A stretch of 20,809 bases of DNA from Candidatus Aminicenantes bacterium UBA2199 (lineage in GTDB: Bacteria > Acidobacteriota > Aminicenantia > UBA2199), in the NCBI GenBank assembly GCA_002327965.1, contig DCVB01000081.1, positions 1 to 20,809 on the forward strand. The letters are read 5' to 3'. The position numbers and the translations under genes were made by a program. The stretch's first letter is position 1. Every line of letters starts with the position of its first letter. This document shows, one piece after another, positions 1 through 7,027 of this stretch. The notes below the pieces were generated by a model, which was given only the letters and a program-made list of their open reading frames with translations, ran no database searches and was not told the DNA's origin.

Positions 1-386
1 GCGAAGCCGAACATCATGCCCTGGTCGCCGGCGCCCTGTTCGTGACCCCGGGCGGCGTCCACTCCCTGGGCGATGTCGGGAGACTGCTCTTCGATGTGCA
101 CCAGCACGGCGCAGGTTTCATACTCGATGCCGTAGCGCGACTTGGTATAGCCGATCTCCTTGAGGGTCTGGCGCACGATGGTCGGGATGTTGACGTAGGC
201 CTTGGTGGTCAGCTCGCCGGCGACCAGCACCATGCCGGTCTTGGTCAGCGTCTCAATGGCGACGCGGGCGTCCGCGTCCTGCTCGAGGCAGGCATCAAGT
301 ATGCTGTCGGAGATCTGGTCGCAGATTTTGTCCGGGTGCCCGGCGCACACCGATTCCGACGTGAACAGGTATTTCCCCTTGATCAT
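1..386 (-). CDS. metK: S-adenosylmethionine synthetase, N-terminal part (cut by window edge)
   Basis: MetK makes S-adenosylmethionine from methionine and ATP in the cytoplasm. The 128 codons visible on the minus strand begin MIKGKYLFTSESVCAGHPDK and reach the hallmark GAGDQGMMFGFA motif just before the window edge, so about the first third of a normal ~390-residue enzyme is present. The catalytic His and Asp of GHPDK are intact. The usual SEGHPDK is CAGHPDK here, a minor variant. The ATG at 386 is preceded by GGAGGT with 4 bases between, an ideal ribosome binding site. Its promoter is at 426-454. It is transcribed in the same direction as the upstream hydrolase gene but has its own promoter. 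No SAM riboswitch fits in the short leader. The rest of the gene lies outside the window. Confidence 0.97.
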   Translation of the reverse strand, partial: MIKGKYLFTSESVCAGHPDKICDQISDSILDACLEQDADARVAIETLTKTGMVLVAGELTTKAYVNIPTIVRQTLKEIGYTKSRYGIEYETCAVLVHIEEQSPDIAQGVDAARGHEQGAGDQGMMFGF

Positions 387-425
387 TATTACCTCCAGGA
401 AGATGGTTGCGTTGGGAGAATTTCA

Positions 426-454
426 ATCTTAACAAATAAGGTCATATATGTCAA
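426..454 (-). promoter_or_regulatory. sigma70-type promoter of metK
   Basis: Read on the minus strand this is TTGACA, a 17-bp spacer, then TAAGAT. The -35 box matches the consensus perfectly and the -10 box matches at four of six positions. Transcription would start near 419-420, giving a leader of about 33 nt with the GGAGGT site in it. An ATGTCA-A-TGACAT dyad at 448-460 covers the -35 box. Confidence 0.8.
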
Positions 455-460
455 TGACAT
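448..460. promoter_or_regulatory. 13-bp dyad over the metK -35 box
   Basis: The sequence ATGTCA-A-TGACAT is a perfect dyad of 6-bp arms around one base. It covers the -35 hexamer of the metK promoter, a typical place for a repressor operator. No regulator is identified, and a dyad this short can occur by chance. Confidence 0.35.
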
Positions 461-475
461 TCGAAGAAATGATCT

Positions 476-510
476 CGGTTCACGGTGTACGGTGTACGGT
501 TTAAGGTGAA
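476..510. repeat. degenerate 7-bp tandem repeat, CGGTNNA type
   Basis: Five consecutive heptads run cggttca, cggtgta, cggtgta, cggttta, aggtgaa. They lie between metK and the hydrolase gene. The block is the inverted partner of the heptads at 534-568, so the two could pair as an imperfect stem across a 23-nt loop. Confidence 0.8.
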
Positions 511-533
511 GAAAGAAAATGAAAACCTCTCTT

Positions 534-568
534 CCCGTTAACCGTCTGCCGTCAACCGTAAACCGATT
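534..568. repeat. degenerate 7-bp tandem repeat, inverse of 476-510
   Basis: Five heptads run cccgtta, accgtct, gccgtca, accgtaa, accgatt. Their reverse complement aligns in register with the block at 476-510; the best units match at 6 of 7 bases. The repeat sits just past the stop codon of the minus-strand hydrolase gene, where a terminator-like hairpin would be expected. There is no clean T-tract, so terminator function is uncertain. Confidence 0.8.
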
Positions 569-585
569 TCAGTGTTCGCTTAATT

Positions 586-2277
<1,692 letters not shown>

Positions 2278-2299
2278 CATGCCTCCAATTCATGGCTGG

Positions 2300-2328
2300 A
2301 TTATATCCCGGCGCTGCCGGCGGTGCAA
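2300..2328 (-). promoter_or_regulatory. sigma70-type promoter of the gamma-glutamyltransferase-like gene
   Basis: On the minus strand this reads TTGCAC, 17 bp, then a perfect TATAAT. Transcription would start near 2293, leaving a very short leader containing GGAGG. A CCGGC-AGC-GCCGG dyad lies in the spacer. The promoter is divergent from the one for the M48 peptidase. Confidence 0.8.
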
Positions 2329-2362
2329 ATATCCGCGAGTCCACCAGTCGCCGTCAGGCGAA

Positions 2363-2391
2363 TTGAATTGAAATTTCGTTTGTGCTATGAA
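2363..2391 (+). promoter_or_regulatory. sigma70-type promoter of the M48 peptidase gene
   Basis: TTGAAT, a 17-bp spacer and TATGAA form a reasonable sigma70 promoter. The predicted start is near 2398, about 30 nt before the ATG at 2427. It is back to back with the promoter at 2300-2328. Confidence 0.6.
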
Positions 2392-2426
2392 TTAAAAGGG
2401 AAATCCAGTCGCGGAGGGGGTGTGCC

Positions 2427-3866
2427 ATGAAGAGATTCTTTAGAACGAAATGGTTCATCGTGACGCTGGTCGCGGCCCTGCTGGCCATTGCCTGCGCCGT
2501 CAATCCGGTCAGCGGCAAGAAGGAGCTGATGTTCTTCTCCGAGCAGCAGGAGATTGCCATGGGCCAGGAGACCGACCAGGCGATCCGCCAGCAGTACGGC
2601 ATTTACGAGGACAAGGCGCTCAACGAATATGTCGACCGCATCGGCCAGAGCATGGTGCCGCATTCGCACCGCCCGAAGCTGAAGCACTATTTCGCCATCC
2701 TCGACACGCCGATGGTCAATGCCTTTGCCGCTCCCGGGGGCTACATCTACGTGACGCGCGGCATCCTGGCGCTGATGAACAGCGAGGCCGAGCTGGCCGC
2801 GGTGCTGGGCCACGAGATGGGCCACGTCGCCGCCCGCCACTCGATGGCCAAGATGAGCGGCCAGATGCTGGCCCAGATCGGCCTGGTCGTCGGCAGCGTC
2901 GTCAGCAAGGATATCCGCAAGTTCGCCGGATTGGCCAGTATCGGCACGCAGCTGCTTTTTCTCAAGTTCAGCCGCAGCGACGAGTACCAGGCCGACTCCC
3001 TGGGCATACGCTACGCGCGCCAGGCGCAGTATGCTCCCGGCGAGATGCTGCGCTTCTTCAATGCCCTGCAGAACATGAGCGCCGAATCGAGCAGCCATAA
3101 CATCCCGACCTTCCTGTCCACCCATCCCATGACCTCGGACCGCATCGCCAAGGTCAAGGAGCAGCTCTCGAGCCAGGACGCCAGCCTGGCCATCAAGAAG
3201 GAGGATTATTTGCGCCGCCTGGACGGCCTGATCTATGGCGACAATCCCCGCCAGGGCTTCGTCGAAAACGGCGTCTTTTACCATCCGGAAATGGCGTTCC
3301 GCTTTTCGATCCCTGCCAACTGGGTCGTGCAGAACACGCCCATGCAGGTCATGATCGGCGAGAAGGAGGGGCGGGCAGCCTTGCTGCTGCAGGCCGAGAC
3401 GACGAGCCAGGATCTCGACCCGTACCTGCAGGCCAAGGCTGAGGGCCTGGGCCAGGCCAAGCTGCTGAAGACGGCCGGCGACGCGATCGGCCCCTTCCAG
3501 GCGCGCCATGCCTGGTTCCAGGTGCCGCAGGAGCAGGGCGAACCGCTGGCCGTCCGCCTTGCCTGCATCCGCAAGGGGGCGCTGGTCTATACGTTCATCG
3601 GCCTCAGCGCCTACAGCACGGCCAACACCTACCATCCCATCCTGAACCGTTCCATCGACTCGTTCCAGAACGAAAGCGATCCGAGGATATTGAAACGCGG
3701 CCCCGAGCGCTTGACCCTGGTCCGTCCGGACGGCCGCCAGACCCTGCAGGCGCTGCTGACCCAAAAGGGAGTGGACCGCTCGCACTGGAAGCAGTTGGCA
3801 GTCTTCAACTCGATCGCTCTCGATTCCGTTCCCGAGGCGGGAAAACTGGTCAAGCTGCTCAAGTGA
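2427..3866 (+). CDS. M48-family zinc metallopeptidase, probable lipoprotein
   Basis: This 479-residue protein is a zinc endopeptidase of the M48 family (HtpX/Ste24-like, closest in layout to the envelope proteases BepA and LoiP). The zinc motif HEMGH is at 129-133 and the third ligand is Glu186 in SRSDEYQAD. The family signatures NAFAAPGGYIYVTRG (about 98-112) and STHP (231-234) are also present. The N-terminus is a membrane-export signal ending LAIAC with Cys23, a plausible but imperfect lipobox, so I infer an envelope-anchored protease acting on misfolded envelope proteins. Residues after about 420 form a small C-terminal domain (RPDGRQTLQALL and onward) that looks LysM-like, as in other M48 lipoproteins. 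GGAGG precedes the ATG by 9 bases. The gene appears to be monocistronic, with a hairpin following it. Confidence 0.95.
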   Translation: MKRFFRTKWFIVTLVAALLAIACAVNPVSGKKELMFFSEQQEIAMGQETDQAIRQQYGIYEDKALNEYVDRIGQSMVPHSHRPKLKHYFAILDTPMVNAFAAPGGYIYVTRGILALMNSEAELAAVLGHEMGHVAARHSMAKMSGQMLAQIGLVVGSVVSKDIRKFAGLASIGTQLLFLKFSRSDEYQADSLGIRYARQAQYAPGEMLRFFNALQNMSAESSSHNIPTFLSTHPMTSDRIAKVKEQLSSQDASLAIKKEDYLRRLDGLIYGDNPRQGFVENGVFYHPEMAFRFSIPANWVVQNTPMQVMIGEKEGRAALLLQAETTSQDLDPYLQAKAEGLGQAKLLKTAGDAIGPFQARHAWFQVPQEQGEPLAVRLACIRKGALVYTFIGLSAYSTANTYHPILNRSIDSFQNESDPRILKRGPERLTLVRPDGRQTLQALLTQKGVDRSHWKQLAVFNSIALDSVPEAGKLVKLLK

Positions 3867-3878
3867 ACGGGACCTGCG

Positions 3879-3912
3879 GCGGGGATGGCCTGACCGCGTC
3901 GTCCATCCCCGC
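3879..3912 (+). terminator. GC-rich hairpin after the M48 peptidase gene
   Basis: GCGGGGATGG at 3879-3888 and CCATCCCCGC at 3903-3912 form a perfect 10-bp stem with a 14-nt loop, starting 12 bp past the stop codon. No T-run follows, so this is either a non-canonical terminator or an mRNA 3'-end stabiliser. Confidence 0.5.
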
Positions 3913-4044
3913 GCCGGCCCGGTTTGCTCCCGGATCGCCGTACACCCGACAGTACCTGAAAAAAAGCCAAATGATTCAATTTGAAACAAGGGAAAACCTC
4001 GAATTAGTCATGATATAGGCATTCTCAAGATTTTCAGCTCCCGG

Positions 4045-4062
4045 TGTCCAGAAATGGGACAA
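4045..4062. promoter_or_regulatory. TGTCC-N7-GGACA dyad, possible sigma54 activator site (distal)
   Basis: TGTCCAGAAATGGGACAA contains a perfect TGTCC/GGACA dyad. The reverse complement of the second site (4123-4139) matches its first 17 bases at 15 positions. Its centre lies about 200 bp before the predicted start of the sigma54 promoter at 4227-4242, within the usual range of enhancer sites for NtrC-family activators. Which protein binds is inferred, not shown. Confidence 0.5.
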
Positions 4063-4122
4063 TTGGGCCCTTGAACAAAAAAGCATTCCTAAGGGGATTT
4101 TTCGCCGTTTGCTCGTTCCGGG

Positions 4123-4140
4123 TGTCCCATTTTTGAACAA
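4123..4140. promoter_or_regulatory. TGTCC-N7-GAACA dyad, possible sigma54 activator site (proximal)
   Basis: TGTCCCATTTTTGAACAA is a second, weaker copy of the dyad at 4045-4062, preceded like the first by a CCGG-containing flank. Its centre is about 120 bp upstream of the predicted transcription start, and the two centres are 78 bp apart. Paired enhancer sites at such distances are typical of NtrC-family regulation. Confidence 0.5.
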
Positions 4141-4214
4141 GCAGGCCTGGGCAGAGTACGCTCGCTGGGGAAGGGCGATCGCCAAGATCAAGGTCCAGGC
4201 TGCGTTTGGCGATG

Positions 4215-4232
4215 TTGCCATCATGATGGCAA
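4215..4232. promoter_or_regulatory. 18-bp perfect palindrome overlapping the sigma54 -24 box
   Basis: TTGCCATCATGATGGCAA is its own reverse complement over all 18 bases. Its right arm supplies the TGGCA of the -24 element. A protein bound here would compete with sigma54 RNA polymerase, so an operator is the simplest reading. The binding protein is unknown. Confidence 0.55.
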
Positions 4233-4242
4233 GTGAATTGCT
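4227..4242 (+). promoter_or_regulatory. sigma54 (-24/-12) promoter of the ABC-like cassette
   Basis: TGGCAAGTGAATTGCT matches the sigma54 consensus TGGCACG-N4-TTGCW with one mismatch in the fixed positions and exact GG-to-GC spacing. Transcription would begin near 4253, about 63 nt before the ATG at 4316. Two enhancer-like dyads lie upstream, and a sigma54-activating regulator is encoded about 3 kb downstream. Confidence 0.72.
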
Positions 4243-4315
4243 TTATATTCATATGCCCAATCGGAGCTAAGGACGGAAAATGATGATGCAAAATGAAATA
4301 AAAAGGAGGTTTGCA

Positions 4316-4948
4316 ATGAAAAAGCGCATGGTCAAGTTGATGCTGGGCGTGGCATTGATCGGGGTCTCGATCCTCGGGCTGGACGCCATCATGGTGTTCA
4401 ACGATCCGGAAACTCCGTTCCCGGGTAAAACCAGCACGCAGATCGGGGACATGATCACCGACAGCGCATCCGAGTTGCTGCAATCGGCCGCGGATGCATT
4501 TCTTTTCCTGAATGAGGTGGAGATCGCCAGCCGCAACGGGCTGAACGTGCCGGCCGCCCTGCAGCGTGTCGATCTGGCCGCCGCCCGGGTGGAGCGGGCG
4601 TTGCTCCTTTTCAAGAACATCATTGCCACGGGCCACGAAGCGGGCTATGAGCCCCGGCGCATCGGCAAGCTGAAGAACTTCACTTATGATCGATTCGCCC
4701 GGGAAAACGGCTTAAACACGGAAACGATGAATGAGATCTCTGCCTACCTCGCCGAGGGCAACGTGCTCGGCTTTTACCGGCGCCATGCCCATAACCTGCA
4801 GTCCCTGCTGGATACGCTGACGGTGATCAAGGCCGACCTGCTGGCCGGCCGCCTTTCTACGAACCAGATCTTGTGGTCTCTGCTGCAGCAGTATAATAAC
4901 ACCATGATCTTCGGTAATTATGCATCCATGGTCTTCTATAAGATCTGA
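4316..4948 (+). CDS. Unrecognised membrane-anchored or secreted helical protein
   Basis: I do not recognise this 210-residue protein. The N-terminus (MKKRMVKLMLGVALIGVSIL) is a signal peptide or single membrane anchor. The rest looks largely alpha-helical and soluble, with amphipathic stretches at about 40-95 (heptad-like Leu and Ala), an Arg- and Lys-rich centre at about 100-125, and a C-terminal helix rich in Gln, Asn and aromatics ending FGNYASMVFYKI. There is no Cys pair, metal motif or sorting signal. The ATG at 4316 is chosen because AGGAGG lies 6 bases before it; an in-frame ATG at 4280 has no such site. It is first behind the sigma54 promoter, and the ABC-like genes follow 67 bp later on the same strand. 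A role as an extracytoplasmic partner or ligand-binding subunit of that complex is inference only. Confidence 0.85.
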   Translation: MKKRMVKLMLGVALIGVSILGLDAIMVFNDPETPFPGKTSTQIGDMITDSASELLQSAADAFLFLNEVEIASRNGLNVPAALQRVDLAAARVERALLLFKNIIATGHEAGYEPRRIGKLKNFTYDRFARENGLNTETMNEISAYLAEGNVLGFYRRHAHNLQSLLDTLTVIKADLLAGRLSTNQILWSLLQQYNNTMIFGNYASMVFYKI

Positions 4949-4961
4949 CCTCAATGCTCGG

Positions 4962-4991
4962 GGGGCGTTCTTCGGACGTCCCTTGAATTTT
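4962..4991 (+). terminator. hairpin with T-rich tail between cassette genes 1 and 2
   Basis: A 9-bp stem (4962-4970 with 4974-4982, two G-T wobbles, TTC loop) is followed by TTGAATTTT. It lies 13 bp past the stop codon of the first gene. It looks like a weak intrinsic terminator or attenuator that would leave the first gene more highly expressed than the next two. Confidence 0.5.
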
Positions 4992-5010
4992 CCCGGCGGT
5001 CTGTTATGAT
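4983..5010 (+). promoter_or_regulatory. possible internal sigma70 promoter giving a leaderless mRNA
   Basis: TTGAAT, 16 bp, TATGAT is a fair sigma70 promoter. Its predicted start (5016-5017) falls on the ATG of the membrane-protein gene, which has no Shine-Dalgarno sequence. Leaderless transcription would explain this, but the -35 box overlaps the hairpin tail, so chance is possible. Confidence 0.4.
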
Positions 5011-5015
5011 AAAAA

Positions 5016-6356
5016 ATGATCGCATTTTTGCGTTATGAGGGGCGGAGGATTTTTACCGAGAAAAAGAACCTGCTTTTCTTAGGTTTCATTTCCTTCCTGG
5101 CGGTTTACTTTTCCTGGTCGGGGTTGAACGAGTTTCGCCAGTTCCAGACCGAGAAGGAGGTCTTCCTCCGTTTTGAAAAGGAAAAAGTCTCCCAGTTGGC
5201 CAACTATGCCCAGTACGGTAGCTTCGGCTTTCGCCTTCTCTATGAAGGATCGCCCCTCGGCTTGTTCTTCATCAACAGCAGCGTCTTCCAGGACCTCGAG
5301 AGCAATATCGACAATTTTGAGGCCATCCGGGTCGAGAGTTCGTTCAAGGGCAAAAAACTTTTCCTGAAAAGGGGGTATTTCAAGGATTTTGCCGGAATTC
5401 TTCTGGCCTTCGGGTCCCTGCTCATGCTCTACCTCGGCCAGCAGGCGCTGGTCGGAACGTCTTATCTCCGCTTCCTGACCCAGTGCATGCCCTTAAAGAG
5501 GTTCTACGCCCAGACCACCCTGGCGCGACTCTTCTGGCTGGACCTGTTTTTCCTGTCGCTCGGCCTGGGCCTTTTCTATCTGGTTCGCCTGGCCGGGATG
5601 GCATTCTCCAGGGAGGAGACGGTCATTTTCGCGCTCTTCCTGATATTCCTGGTCGTCATGCTGGATTTCTTCTACCTGCTGGGGCAATTCACCGCCGTGT
5701 TCGTCCGTTTTCGACCGATTTTATTCCTGTGGTTGTTCATCGTCTGGTTCCTGTGCGTTTTCCTGCTGCCGGAGGTCAATCGCATCCGTGTGTTCAACCG
5801 TTCGCAGGGCCTCGAATCGGCCGAGAAGGTCAATCTGGAGAAGTTCCGTGTCCTGATGGCTTGGGAAAGGGAATTCAAGAATTTCTTGAAGGCGAATCCC
5901 GACATGCCCCGCGATCAGGTCCGCAGCATGCAAAAAAGATTGGCCGTCCAGTTCATCAACAGCAGCTTCCTGGTCAATACCGGGCTGGAGACCCGCTACC
6001 TGCGCGAAGTGGAGCAGGTGATCGCCAGCCATGAGCGTCAGTCGGTCCTTTTTCCCACCACCTGTTTCCAGTTCCTTACCGGCGAGGTGTCCGGGAAAGG
6101 CTATTATGGCTATTTGGATTTCATGGAATACATCATGACGCTGCGCAACCGCTTCGTCCAATTCTATTTGAAAAAGCGCTACGAAGAACCCGATTCCCCC
6201 ATGGAATCGTTCGTGAAGAGCGACGAGAACATCTTCCGCGCCCGCAGCCGGTTGCCGCGTTCCTTCCGCTTCGAGATCCTGCTCACGGCTCTGTACGGAG
6301 CGGTTCTGTACCTTCTCGGGTACCGGCTCTTGCGGCGCCAGGTTTGCCGGCCATGA
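5016..6356 (+). CDS. ABC-2-like integral membrane protein with large non-membrane loops
   Basis: This 446-residue protein has about six predicted membrane segments: 19-35, 124-142, 172-192, 201-221, 234-251 and about 420-439. A roughly 90-residue loop follows the first and a roughly 165-residue loop precedes the last. The short basic N-terminus (MIAFLRYEGRRIF) and this topology resemble ABC-2 type transporter permeases, including the loop-containing DUF3526 or NosY-like group, but no motif fixes a substrate. Both loops are rich in charged and aromatic residues and probably lie on the same side of the membrane. The ATPase-like gene starts inside its stop codon (ATGA), so translation is coupled and the two products very likely form a complex. 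No Shine-Dalgarno sequence precedes the ATG. The function could be transport, extraction of an envelope component, or signalling. Confidence 0.85.
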   Translation: MIAFLRYEGRRIFTEKKNLLFLGFISFLAVYFSWSGLNEFRQFQTEKEVFLRFEKEKVSQLANYAQYGSFGFRLLYEGSPLGLFFINSSVFQDLESNIDNFEAIRVESSFKGKKLFLKRGYFKDFAGILLAFGSLLMLYLGQQALVGTSYLRFLTQCMPLKRFYAQTTLARLFWLDLFFLSLGLGLFYLVRLAGMAFSREETVIFALFLIFLVVMLDFFYLLGQFTAVFVRFRPILFLWLFIVWFLCVFLLPEVNRIRVFNRSQGLESAEKVNLEKFRVLMAWEREFKNFLKANPDMPRDQVRSMQKRLAVQFINSSFLVNTGLETRYLREVEQVIASHERQSVLFPTTCFQFLTGEVSGKGYYGYLDFMEYIMTLRNRFVQFYLKKRYEEPDSPMESFVKSDENIFRARSRLPRSFRFEILLTALYGAVLYLLGYRLLRRQVCRP

Positions 6357-7027
6357 TCGTCATTCGCGGCGTGGGATTGGCGCAGGGCGATGAGCGCCTC
6401 GACACCCTGAGCCTGGATATCGCCGCCGGCGAGATTTATTTCCTGCTGAACCGCCCTGGCCTCGACCGCTTCTTTGAAGTCCTGTGCGGCCTGCGCCGTC
6501 CCGACGCCGGCGAGGTTGTTTTCAGCGGCGGCCCGCCCGGGGCGGCCGCCGCAATCTTTATCGAGCGCGTCGCGAACGCTGCCGATTTCGAGACCGAGGC
6601 CAGCATCGGCGACTGGATCGATTTCCTCTGTGCCAGTTGCGGTTTCGCGAGGGCGAGCGTTTTCAAGACGCTCCTCCTGTGCGGTTTTCATGAGCGTCAC
6701 CTGAAAAAAAGGGTGCGTGACCTGGCTCCGGACACCTTTCGGCAGGCCTACCTGGCCATCTGCCTGGCCGCCGACCGGGCGGACATCGTCATCAACGACT
6801 TTATCCGCGGTTCCGAGAAGAGCTTCGAACTGAAGTTCAACAAGCTGCTGCTGCAGAAGAAAGCTCAGGGCCAGGCCATCCTTTACCTGGGCAGCGATAT
6901 CTTCTATGCCTCGGAGATCGCCGACCGCGCGGGATTCATCAAGAACGGCCGGCTGCTTTTCGAAGCCGAGTCCGCCGACCTGAAGGACATGGACATCAAG
7001 GACCTGTACCTGAAATTCCTCAACTGA
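6353..7027 (+). CDS. ABC nucleotide-binding-domain homologue with all catalytic motifs lost
   Basis: This 224-residue protein aligns along its length with ABC transporter ATPases: an N-terminal beta region (MIVIRGVGLA), CGLRRPDAGEV at 45-55 matching the usual CGLLRPDSGEV, and ADRAGFIKNGRLLFE at 190-204 matching the usual ADRV-GRLL end. Every catalytic motif is altered. The Walker A region (31-43) reads LLNRPGLDRFFEV and lacks Gly-Lys-Thr/Ser. The Q-loop Gln is missing (FIERV, 69-73). The LSGGQ signature is LAPDT (124-128). Walker B reads IVINDF (145-150), with Phe for the catalytic Glu. The H-loop His is Ser181. The reading frame is open and coding bias looks normal, so it is probably a functional pseudo-ATPase rather than a decaying gene. 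The start overlaps the permease stop (ATGA). Its stop overlaps the convergent regulator gene by 8 bp. Confidence 0.85.
   Translation: MIVIRGVGLAQGDERLDTLSLDIAAGEIYFLLNRPGLDRFFEVLCGLRRPDAGEVVFSGGPPGAAAAIFIERVANAADFETEASIGDWIDFLCASCGFARASVFKTLLLCGFHERHLKKRVRDLAPDTFRQAYLAICLAADRADIVINDFIRGSEKSFELKFNKLLLQKKAQGQAILYLGSDIFYASEIADRAGFIKNGRLLFEAESADLKDMDIKDLYLKFLN

Noticed and set aside
476..568. CRISPR-like array
   Set aside because: Units are only 7 bp, contiguous and degenerate, with no spacers and no cas genes nearby.
2385..3989. 534-codon minus-strand open frame opposite the M48 peptidase
   Set aside because: It mirrors the codons of a gene with clear zinc motifs, and its composition is that of a shadow frame.
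4174..4183. GGCGATCGCC octamer-type palindrome resembling the cyanobacterial HIP1 element
   Set aside because: A single clear copy is seen and nothing else suggests a cyanobacterium, so chance is the simpler explanation.
3976..4636. Minus-strand open frames across the regulatory gap
   Set aside because: They run over the sigma54 promoter region and into the gene at 4316, lack good ribosome binding sites, and show no motif.
6353..7027. Calling this gene a pseudogene because catalytic motifs are lost
   Set aside because: The frame is intact over the full domain length, the start is coupled to the permease, and no frameshift or stop is seen; a functional pseudo-ATPase fits better.
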